Shown here: one piece after another, positions 57,009 through 64,000 of the stretch
Layout of the letters: each line of letters begins with the position of its first letter
Position numbering within the stretch: the first letter of the stretch is position 1
From: Bdellovibrionales bacterium
GTDB lineage: Bacteria > Myxococcota > XYA12-FULL-58-9 > SYDY01
DNA length: 64,000 nucleotides
Reading direction: 5' to 3'
Assembly (NCBI GenBank): GCA_005801425.1
Contig: SYDY01000115.1
Location: 15,674 to 79,673, forward strand
Notes under the pieces: model-generated
What the model saw: the letters and a program-made list of their open reading frames with translations, nothing else
The model's database searches: none
Told to the model about the DNA's origin: nothing
Position numbers and translations under genes: made by a program

Positions 57009-58891
57009 CCTCGCACTGCAAGCGCGGTTTCTAAGATAACCAGCATCATCACCGCTGCCACAAGCCAAACAAAACGGTTTTGTGAGCCCTCTGCGTCCAC
57101 CACGCCACTCATCAAGACGTGCGGAGTTGATACCGTTTCATCAGGCGATCTCAAATTTACGGGCGCAAAATTACTTTCCTGGTGCGATGGATTCACAACA
57201 GGTTCAACCGCATTCGGATCCGCCACGCCATGGGCGAGGTAACGAACCATACGTTGCATCAATAAAGGAAATACGGGACTTAAGGGAATATCCGTATCAT
57301 CGATATCCAACGTACTCGTCCACAAAAAGACACGACCTTCGGTCTCCGATCTGCGACGCAATTCGGCCAATGCTGTTGCTCCATTTGAAAACTGCAAAAG
57401 AACATCCGCGCGTTCAGAAGATGCAGGATCGACGTTAAAATAAGCAGCCGTACGCGTCGCGGTAAGACCACCGAGGGTTGCTGCATCCAAGTCTTTGAGC
57501 ATGGGGTGGCGCATGGCCTCGTTCACCACCTGCATCCCCAAGGATGCGCCTTCTGCGCGATATCGATCGCGCAAAGGATAAGGCAATAGATCACCAAAAC
57601 TCTCGTTGGCCGTCTCAAAACTCACACGAGGACCCATGGCAAACAAAACACCACGACCGCGGCGGTGGTGTTCATGGAGCGCAGCCATCATCGGTGGCGT
57701 AATATGATCGACATTGGCTAAAAGAATAACATCGACGTCATTGAAATCCATTCCAGTATGGAAATTATCAACTCCTACAGAGGTCATGCGTATGGCTGCA
57801 TCAGAACCTGGCCGATTGGCCAATGCCTTTTGAATAAAATACAACTCGTCCGATCGCAAAAGCTGGCGAGGTTCGCCATTCACCGCAAGCACGTGCACCG
57901 GTGCTTCAATACGTACGTGGCTAACAAATGAATCGTCACTTGGAAATGCATCGGCCTTAAGTGCAAATGTGCATGTGTATAAACCCGGGGTTGCAAATGT
58001 TGCTGTCATGACCGACGTCGTGGTGCTTTGTGCAGGAAGTGCCACCGCAATTGATTGCATCGCAGGATCCCCATTGATCCGCATTTCAACTTGCACATTT
58101 TCAAGTGCTTGCGACCCATAATTGTGAACCTTGATCTGAAATTGACGTTCCTGTGGCGCACGCGCCACAGCCTGTGGCACAACTCCTACGATGGCCACAT
58201 TGGGCAAGCTTTCAAGGGGATCGGAGCGCTCAGCCGCATCCAAATAACGCACATGATGCTTGCCCACCGCAGAACGAGGTGGATCCCCTAAAGCGGCCTT
58301 TGTGAGATCGGTAACAACCACAATCTCACCAACGACTTGGGCTGCATCCAGTTGCACCGCAGCAAGATCGATACTGGCCGCAAGATCGAAGTGGCCTTCG
58401 GGTGCGCTTAACCCCGTAAGCGCACGCCGAAGCTCAGCGTGATCCACACTCAATTGCCGGACAAGAGATCGCGGCGTAGGACCTGCATCGATCACTGTCA
58501 TGGCCTGTGAAGCGCCCGCTGAAGTAAGACCCTGCCGAACACGTTGCACAGCACGTTCAAAGAGAGTCACATCATCCAAGCGATAGGCCATGGATGCAGA
58601 ACGGTCGATGACCCAGGCCACAGGAGCACTTGCGAGCGCGGCAGGCGCCAGTCCTTGAACAACGGGCCTCGCCAGCGCCAAAGCGGCCAAAGCGATCACC
58701 GCAATACGTGCCAGAAGCAGAGCAATCCTGCGCAATTTTTCCCACAGGGCCAAACGCTGATTGACCGTCATCAAAAATTCAAAGGCGGAGAAACGCAACT
58801 CCGGTGCTTGACGACGTCCAAATAAGTGAAGCGCAATGGGAACAGCCATCACGGCTGCACCAGCAAGCAACCACGGATGTAAAAAATTCAT
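57005..58891 (-). CDS. BatA/VWA-domain membrane protein
   Basis: This 628-aa protein starts with the BatA N-terminal pattern MNFLHPWLLAGAAVMAVPIALHLF and a second helix (LLARIAVIALAALALA). A VWA-like domain follows with the MIDAS motif DRSAS (about residue 90). Next is a long periplasmic part with a CARDB-like beta domain and a glutamine-amidotransferase-like fold, and a C-terminal helix (WLVAAVMMLVILETAL). Such proteins accompany MoxR ATPases; none is visible here. It is 26 bp after lipA. Confidence 0.85.
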   Translation of the reverse strand: MNFLHPWLLAGAAVMAVPIALHLFGRRQAPELRFSAFEFLMTVNQRLALWEKLRRIALLLARIAVIALAALALARPVVQGLAPAALASAPVAWVIDRSASMAYRLDDVTLFERAVQRVRQGLTSAGASQAMTVIDAGPTPRSLVRQLSVDHAELRRALTGLSAPEGHFDLAASIDLAAVQLDAAQVVGEIVVVTDLTKAALGDPPRSAVGKHHVRYLDAAERSDPLESLPNVAIVGVVPQAVARAPQERQFQIKVHNYGSQALENVQVEMRINGDPAMQSIAVALPAQSTTTSVMTATFATPGLYTCTFALKADAFPSDDSFVSHVRIEAPVHVLAVNGEPRQLLRSDELYFIQKALANRPGSDAAIRMTSVGVDNFHTGMDFNDVDVILLANVDHITPPMMAALHEHHRRGRGVLFAMGPRVSFETANESFGDLLPYPLRDRYRAEGASLGMQVVNEAMRHPMLKDLDAATLGGLTATRTAAYFNVDPASSERADVLLQFSNGATALAELRRRSETEGRVFLWTSTLDIDDTDIPLSPVFPLLMQRMVRYLAHGVADPNAVEPVVNPSHQESNFAPVNLRSPDETVSTPHVLMSGVVDAEGSQNRFVWLVAAVMMLVILETALAVRG

Positions 58892-58917
58892 GCTGAAATC
58901 ACTCTAGCATGAGATCG

Positions 58918-59820
58918 TTACGCAGGCACATGTTCGTGGGCATGATACGAGCTTCGTACCAAAGGTCCGCTTTCAACGTGTTTAAAACCACGCGCCAGAC
59001 CTTCATCACGCAACATCTTAAATTCATCCGGCGTGTAAAATCGTGCGATAGGCGCATGCTTTTGGGTCGGATTCAAATATTGCCCCATGGTCAGGACATC
59101 GCAATTCACACTGCGCAAATCATCCATGACGGCAAGTACTTCTTCAACCGTTTCACCAAGTCCCATCATCAAGCCCGTTTTGGTGCCCATGGAAACACCA
59201 TGCTCGCACCGAAATGCATCCGCTTGTTTGAGGATCTGTAGCGTTTGCGCGTATTGGCCCTTGCTGCGCATGCGCTTGTACAAACGCGGAACAGTTTCTG
59301 TGTTATAGCCAAGCACATTGGGTTTGGCCTGCAAAACCCGTTCAAGCGATGCCGGATCGCCACCAAAATCAGGGATCAGCAATTCAACGGCGCATTCGGG
59401 ACTCTTGCGCCTGATGGCTTCGATGGTCTTCACAAAATGGTCCGATCCAAAATCAGGCAAATCGTCGCGATCGACACTTGTGATGACGGCATGCCGCAAT
59501 CCCAAGCGATGCACGGCTTCTGCGACATTTTCTGGTTCTTCGGGATCTGGCAAACTTTCAGGACGTCCGCTTTTCACAGAACAATACCGACAGTTGCGGG
59601 TGCAGATCTCACCCAAAATCATCATTGTGGCCGTGCGATGCTTGCCCCAACATTCCCAAATATTAGGGCAACGTGCATCTTCACACACCGTGTTCAGCTT
59701 AAGACCATCAAGCAAGGTTTTGACTTCGGTGTGCACATTCGTGCGATCAATTTTCACGCGCAGCCATTCGGGACGGCGTGCCGTGACGCCTGATTTTCCG
59801 ATTTGAACCAAATTTGTCAT
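58918..59820 (-). CDS. lipA: Lipoyl synthase
   Basis: At 300 aa this radical SAM enzyme has both clusters: CEDARCPNIWEC (auxiliary cluster) and CTRNCRYC (CX3CX2C radical SAM site). The GAATC-terminal serine region RSSYHAHE is present. It inserts sulfur at C6 and C8 of the octanoyl group on lipoyl domains. It is 3 bp after lipB. Confidence 0.97.
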   Translation of the reverse strand: MTNLVQIGKSGVTARRPEWLRVKIDRTNVHTEVKTLLDGLKLNTVCEDARCPNIWECWGKHRTATMMILGEICTRNCRYCSVKSGRPESLPDPEEPENVAEAVHRLGLRHAVITSVDRDDLPDFGSDHFVKTIEAIRRKSPECAVELLIPDFGGDPASLERVLQAKPNVLGYNTETVPRLYKRMRSKGQYAQTLQILKQADAFRCEHGVSMGTKTGLMMGLGETVEEVLAVMDDLRSVNCDVLTMGQYLNPTQKHAPIARFYTPDEFKMLRDEGLARGFKHVESGPLVRSSYHAHEHVPA

Positions 59821-59823
59821 GAA

Positions 59824-60519
59824 TCACTCCGGGATATCACTCAGCATTTTTTCGGGCAACACCGATGCGGGTGCCTCATAGGTCGAACGGTGAAGCACAT
59901 GCGCACTGTGATAAATTAAACGATTTTCTACGTCGTGCATTGCAACAGGACAACCAAGGATTTGAGAAAGCGAACAAACCCCTTTGCCATGAATGCCACA
60001 TGGAACGATCAAATCGAAATCATGGAGATCTACATCTACGTTGAGTGCAAAGCCGTGCATCGTGATCCATCGCGCCATACGCACACCAATGGCGCCAATT
60101 TTTTCATGGCCGACCCAGATCCCGCGCAGCCCTTCCACGCGTTCTGCAACAACACCAAAGTCAGCAATGGTTCGGATCATGATTTCTTCTAATGCGTACA
60201 CATAGGCTTTGATATCACACTCGCCGTCGCGCAACTGAACAATGGGATATCCCACCACTTGGCCTGGACCGTGGTAGGTAAAATCACCGCCCCGGCCTGT
60301 CTGAAACAATGCAACACCACGCGCTTCGAGTGCATTGCGATCATAAAGAAGATTTTCATGGTTGGCATTGCGACCGGAGGTGATCACACGATCGTGCTCA
60401 AGTAAAAACAATGTATCGTCAGAAATTTGTGCAAGCACGTCATCACGCCGCTGCAATTGCAACGTCAGCATGGGACCGTAGGGCACACGCCCCATGCGCT
60501 CAATACGAAGTGGATACAT
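59824..60519 (-). CDS. lipB: Octanoyltransferase
   Basis: The 231-aa enzyme moves octanoate from acyl carrier protein to lipoyl domains. Catalytic Cys sits in PCGIHG and Lys in HEKIGAIGVRMARW; RGGDFTYHGPGQVVGYPI is a family block. Placed between the E2 gene (12 bp upstream) and lipA. Confidence 0.96.
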   Translation of the reverse strand: MYPLRIERMGRVPYGPMLTLQLQRRDDVLAQISDDTLFLLEHDRVITSGRNANHENLLYDRNALEARGVALFQTGRGGDFTYHGPGQVVGYPIVQLRDGECDIKAYVYALEEIMIRTIADFGVVAERVEGLRGIWVGHEKIGAIGVRMARWITMHGFALNVDVDLHDFDLIVPCGIHGKGVCSLSQILGCPVAMHDVENRLIYHSAHVLHRSTYEAPASVLPEKMLSDIPE

Positions 60520-60531
60520 AGTGAGGAGAGG

Positions 60532-61869
60532 TTATAATGACGATCCGTCAAAGTTCTCAATGCCTTCTTTGATGGCCGACATAAAATGGTCGGCCACTGC
60601 GCCATCGACCAAACGATGATCGAAGCCAAGAGACATGTAAGCCCGTGTACGGATTGCGATCATGTCGTCGATCACTACAGGACGTTTTTCAACCGCACCT
60701 ACGCCCAAAATGGCAGCTTGCGGCTGATTGATCACTGGCATACCAAAAAGCGAGCCAAAGATACCGGGATTGGTGATCGTAAATGTCCCGCCAGAGACTT
60801 CTTCAGGCTTAAGTTTTTTATTACGCGCGCGTGTCGCCAAATCGACTGCACGTTTTGAAAGCCCCATCATGTTTAGCTCGCCCGCATCCTTCACCACTGG
60901 AACCAGAAGGCCCCAATCCAAAGCAACGGCCAACCCCAGATGAATATCACGATGGTAAATGATCTTGTTACCGTCGAGGCTTGCATTAAGTACCGGGAAT
61001 TTTTTCAATGCATCCACAGTCGCTTTCATAATAAACGATGTGTAGGTGAGATTAACCCCGTGTTGCTCATTCCAACGATCTTTGTGTTTCGCACGCAATT
61101 GCGCGACCTTCGTGAAATCAATTTCAAAAACAGCATAAACATGGGGTGAAGTCGTCTTAGAGAAAATCATGTGCTCAGCGATTTTTGATCGCATCACCGA
61201 CATGTCTTCGACACGATCCCCTTCAAACACCTGTGCACGAAATGCCGCTGGGATCGCCATAGGGCCTGGCGCATGTTGCGCAACAACTGGCATCGACATG
61301 ACAGGCTGGGATATCGGCGCAGGCGCTGCCGGTGCATGTTCGTGACGGTCAATAAATGTATTGATATCTTGCTTCGTCACACGGCCACTGATCCCTGTTC
61401 CTTCAATGCTACGAATGTCTACATCGTGTTCTTTGGCGATTTTACGAACCAAAGGGGAGCTTTTCGTCAGGCGACGGTCTTCCGTCGATGACATCGCTGG
61501 CTCATTGGATGCCGGTGCAACAATGACAGGGATACTTGGAACGGCACTTGCGGGTGCAGAAGTGACAGGCGCAGCAACAGCTGGCGCTGCAACAGCCGGC
61601 GCTGCAACCCGATCGGGTACTGATTTTTCACTGCCCGACCCCAAGACCGCAACGATGGTGTTGATTGGAACAGTTTGACCCGGCTGTACTTTGATCTCCA
61701 AAAGCACACCTGCTTCAGGCGATGGGATCTCAGCGTCCACTTTGTCGGTCGAAATCTCAAACAAAGGCTCATCACGCGCGACCATGTCCCCTACATTTTT
61801 GAACCATGCAGTGATCGTGCCTTCCGCAATAGATTCGCCCATTTGCGGCATAATAACGTCGTGTGACAT
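60532..61869 (-). CDS. 2-oxoacid dehydrogenase E2 (dihydrolipoamide acyltransferase, SucB-like)
   Basis: The 445-aa E2 has one lipoyl domain with the lipoylated Lys43 (EISTDKVDAEIPSP), an Ala/Pro-rich linker, a peripheral subunit-binding domain (SSPLVRKIAKEHDVD), a second linker and a catalytic domain with DHRLVDGAVADHF (His-Asp). It could be 2-oxoglutarate or branched-chain type; E1 and E3 are not in the window. lipB-lipA follow directly, so enzyme and cofactor genes are expressed together. Start is ATG 61869 with GGAGG upstream. Confidence 0.93.
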   Translation of the reverse strand: MSHDVIMPQMGESIAEGTITAWFKNVGDMVARDEPLFEISTDKVDAEIPSPEAGVLLEIKVQPGQTVPINTIVAVLGSGSEKSVPDRVAAPAVAAPAVAAPVTSAPASAVPSIPVIVAPASNEPAMSSTEDRRLTKSSPLVRKIAKEHDVDIRSIEGTGISGRVTKQDINTFIDRHEHAPAAPAPISQPVMSMPVVAQHAPGPMAIPAAFRAQVFEGDRVEDMSVMRSKIAEHMIFSKTTSPHVYAVFEIDFTKVAQLRAKHKDRWNEQHGVNLTYTSFIMKATVDALKKFPVLNASLDGNKIIYHRDIHLGLAVALDWGLLVPVVKDAGELNMMGLSKRAVDLATRARNKKLKPEEVSGGTFTITNPGIFGSLFGMPVINQPQAAILGVGAVEKRPVVIDDMIAIRTRAYMSLGFDHRLVDGAVADHFMSAIKEGIENFDGSSL

Positions 61870-61962
61870 GCTAGAAACCTCCGCTTTACCACGTTTTACA
61901 ATTTCGCCGTTAGGTTAGTAGCAAGTTCGCAAGAAAAGCCCAAGAGGTAGCGTTCGTCATCG

Positions 61963-62796
61963 TCATATCTCAAGTGCAAACACAGGCTCCGCCCATCGCG
62001 CATCCAATCCAATAAATCGCCATGTTCCCAGCGTTTTGGGGTATGTCTCCATGAGCCGTATCACCGCAACACTTGTTTTTGCCGCATACGGGTAGAGCTG
62101 CGCACACAGAAAGGATTGCGATATGACGCCCCATTGAAGCATCTCACGGCCATGAAGAACGCCATAATCGCATTGACGCATCGCAGAAATAAGTCGCGCG
62201 GCTTTCCCTGGTTCCGCCAGAACCTGAAGGCGGGCTGCTACATCAAGATCACCACTTCGGGCATCTGAAAACATCGCGATAAGCCGTCCACGCTCGCGCT
62301 CGCTTGTTGCAAGGATATCGGCAAGAAGCTCAGCCTGCCTACGCCATATGGCTTCAGGAAACGATAAGGCGATTAAAAGTTGTGTCGGTGGTGGGAAATC
62401 TTCGCGGATCAATGCAACACATCCGTGTCCCTGTCCTGCAATGCCATACTTTTTCCGATAAGCAGGGATCACAACGCCATAAATTTTTTGTGCTTGAGAG
62501 GCCGACCGTACTTCATGATCGTTCACAATCCACAGCCCGGGATCATGCTCTGCCACAACAACAAGAGCAACATGGTCCTGATAACGCCCCATCGTAAGAT
62601 GTGCACCATCCCGAATTAGATCATCAATTCCGTGAACATCCAACGGCGACCCATTTTTATCCGCCAAAGGGTCTAAAACTTCTAATTCGTGGGGTTCTAA
62701 CGTGCGTATGGCAGTCGCAACAGCCGCCATGTCGTCCCTATTATTCACACGTCGTATGAGCAAATCGCCACCACAATCATGAGCTTTTTTAGACAT
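61963..62796 (-). CDS. Hypothetical protein, 277 aa
   Basis: A soluble protein without signal peptide. The first 140 residues look alpha/beta (DHVALVVVAEHDPGLWIVNDHEVRS), followed by a helical part with LLADILATSERERGRLIAMF. No catalytic motif that I recognise. It is divergent from the lipoprotein at 62844 across 47 bp. The start at ATG 62796 follows AGGA at about 14 nt, so it is moderately supported. Confidence 0.7.
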   Translation of the reverse strand: MSKKAHDCGGDLLIRRVNNRDDMAAVATAIRTLEPHELEVLDPLADKNGSPLDVHGIDDLIRDGAHLTMGRYQDHVALVVVAEHDPGLWIVNDHEVRSASQAQKIYGVVIPAYRKKYGIAGQGHGCVALIREDFPPPTQLLIALSFPEAIWRRQAELLADILATSERERGRLIAMFSDARSGDLDVAARLQVLAEPGKAARLISAMRQCDYGVLHGREMLQWGVISQSFLCAQLYPYAAKTSVAVIRLMETYPKTLGTWRFIGLDARWAEPVFALEI

Positions 62797-62843
62797 GTTG
62801 CAAAATTCCTACGTGGATCTGTTCTCACCGTTATAATTGACTT

Positions 62844-63383
62844 ATGCGCAGCCTATGGAGCTTGCTGTGCTTGGTTTGTTGTTGGTGTGGAAGTTTCGCA
62901 TGCGGTCCCCCACAGCCAGCATCCAATGCAGAGATCAACGATAGCAACGATATACCTGATAAGCCCATAAACCCTATATCCACGCTTCCCGATCCCCCCT
63001 CTGAAAATCACCCCGCACTTTCTTTGAAAACCATCGACGTGTACCCCACCTCGCTCACATTTTACTTATCGGGTCCTGATCCGGACACACACGACACGCT
63101 CACACTTAGCATTACAAATTTAAGCAATGAACCACTGCTTATTCGAAAAGCATTCATATTGGACAACCCCACGATTTCCATGGCCGATGGGGATCGCTTT
63201 TATTTTGGGTTACTCAATGCACCACGCGATTTCCAGCTGGCACCCGCCGCTTCTCTATCACTGCAGATACGATATTATGGTTCGTCTGAGCAAAAAAGCG
63301 CCGTACTCATCATCGAGACCTCCGCAACAAATTCACCTGCCATTGCAGTCAATATGATTGGTAAAGTTTTAGCCTTCCACTGA
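62844..63383 (+). CDS. Hypothetical small lipoprotein, 179 aa
   Basis: The signal MRSLWSLLCLVCCWCGSFAC gives predicted lipid Cys20 (lipobox -3 residue is Ser, a weak match). Asp/Pro-rich linker follows, then an immunoglobulin-like beta domain (SLTFYLSGPDPDTHDTLTLS, SNEPLLIRKAFI) similar in style to the first domain of the lipoprotein at 14222. It is 47 bp upstream of gyrA and may share its transcript. Function unknown. Confidence 0.8.
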   Translation: MRSLWSLLCLVCCWCGSFACGPPQPASNAEINDSNDIPDKPINPISTLPDPPSENHPALSLKTIDVYPTSLTFYLSGPDPDTHDTLTLSITNLSNEPLLIRKAFILDNPTISMADGDRFYFGLLNAPRDFQLAPAASLSLQIRYYGSSEQKSAVLIIETSATNSPAIAVNMIGKVLAFH

Positions 63384-63430
63384 ACAAAGTATCGACTGCA
63401 CCTTAGCATCCGGGTTATAAGGATCCCACC

Positions 63431-64000
63431 ATGACCGACGACGTTCAAAACGAAGCACTGACGCAAATTGTGCGCGTCAATATTGAAGATGAGATGCAGG
63501 CTTCGTATCTCGATTACGCAATGAGCGTTATCATCGGGCGAGCCCTCCCTGATGTGCGCGATGGCCTTAAACCCGTCCACCGACGCGTTCTTTTCGCCAT
63601 GCACGAATTGGGCAATGGCTACAACCGAGCCTACAAAAAATCGGCCCGCGTGGTCGGTGATGTCATTGGTAAATTTCACCCCCATGGCGATCAAGCGGTG
63701 TACGACACCCTCGTGCGCATGGCCCAAGATTTTTCCATGCGCCATGTCCTCGTCGATGGACAAGGCAACTTTGGTAGCGTCGATGGCGATCCGCCAGCCG
63801 CGATGCGTTACACCGAAGTTCGCATGGCACGTATTGCCAGTGAACTCCTCGCAGATATCCAAAAAGATACTGTCGATTTTGTGGGTAACTACGACGAATC
63901 CTTGCAAGAACCAGTCGTTCTCCCCACACGTATTCCCAATTTGATCATCAACGGATCGTCCGGCATCGCCGTGGGTATGGCCACCAACATTCCTCCACAC
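63431..64000 (+). CDS. gyrA: DNA gyrase subunit A, 5' part only
   Basis: The first 190 codons are present; the gene leaves the window. I translated it by hand. The catalytic tyrosine is Tyr127 (AAMRYTE) and the blocks [26 protein letters not shown] and [20 protein letters not shown] are typical of GyrA. AAGGAT precedes the ATG. In the quinolone region the motif is [11 protein letters not shown], so the position usually Ser (E. coli Ser83) is Gln88. ParC is an alternative name, but the sequence is closer to GyrA. Confidence 0.95.
   Translation, partial: MTDDVQNEALTQIVRVNIEDEMQASYLDYAMSVIIGRALPDVRDGLKPVHRRVLFAMHELGNGYNRAYKKSARVVGDVIGKFHPHGDQAVYDTLVRMAQDFSMRHVLVDGQGNFGSVDGDPPAAMRYTEVRMARIASELLADIQKDTVDFVGNYDESLQEPVVLPTRIPNLIINGSSGIAVGMATNIPPH

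Overview
This 64-kb window comes from a Gram-negative bacterium of the deltaproteobacterial/myxobacterial type (Myxococcota or Bradymonadota-like is my best guess, inferred from content only). Supporting traits are an alternative complex III (actABC), a MopE-like cysteine-rich lipoprotein with metal-binding-motif repeats, a zinc-ribbon/GYF/TonB-like envelope protein, many outer-membrane lipoproteins, and a sigma54-type regulator with the GAFTDA variant. Base composition looks moderate, near 50% GC. I see no rRNA, transposase, phage gene or CRISPR array. One tRNA (Ala, GGC) is present.

Layout. 1-4640 (minus): alternative complex III genes actA-actB-actC, with actC leaving the window. 4843-9107 (minus): clpB, a 56-aa small gene and a PIN-PhoH ATPase; tRNA-Ala follows at 9409. 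9500-11731 (minus): three overlapping genes for an MBOAT acyltransferase, a 38-aa single-pass microprotein ending in FVYATF, and an SGNH/DltD-like protein. This looks like a Gram-negative counterpart of the DltB-DltX-DltD machine and is the most interesting locus. 11842-19626: lipoproteins around an NtrC-family regulator whose receiver lacks the phospho-acceptor aspartate, ending in a 1287-aa cysteine-rich repeat lipoprotein. 19935-22853 (minus): glyoxylate shunt (aceA, aceB). 22957-28023: nucleoside salvage (pyrimidine-nucleoside phosphorylase, a TPR-fused CNT transporter, purine nucleoside phosphorylase, cytidine deaminase). 28021-28183: a 163-bp imperfect palindrome between convergent genes.

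28195-32993 (minus): nadC-birA, a secreted protein, the zinc-ribbon/GYF/TonB-like protein and a partner. 33136-39052 (plus): rpsO-pnp-rsmB-mltD-like-lipoprotein. 38990-49719: an exopolysaccharide locus (two GT4, one GT2, two O-antigen-ligase/polymerase-like proteins, a Wza-like exporter lipoprotein and a Wzc-like BY-kinase). 49778-53319 (minus): prkA, a 112-aa unknown and a yeaH/yhbH-type gene. 53392-57008: a SAP-like/zinc-ribbon protein, a lipoprotein, short-form proS and a 51-aa very basic small protein. 57005-61869 (minus): 2-oxoacid dehydrogenase E2, lipB, lipA and a BatA-like VWA protein. The end holds an unknown gene, a lipoprotein and the 5' part of gyrA.

Several genes form functional units. 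lipB and lipA make the lipoyl group that the adjacent E2 carries. Isocitrate lyase and malate synthase form the shunt. The transporter and three nucleoside enzymes form an uptake-and-breakdown module. The Wza/Wzc/Wzy/GT set makes and exports one surface polysaccharide. Short hairpins beginning GTAGGGGCG occur at three places, one inside a glycosyltransferase gene, and suggest a REP-like repeat family. All functions are read from sequence motifs and remembered family features; no database search was possible.
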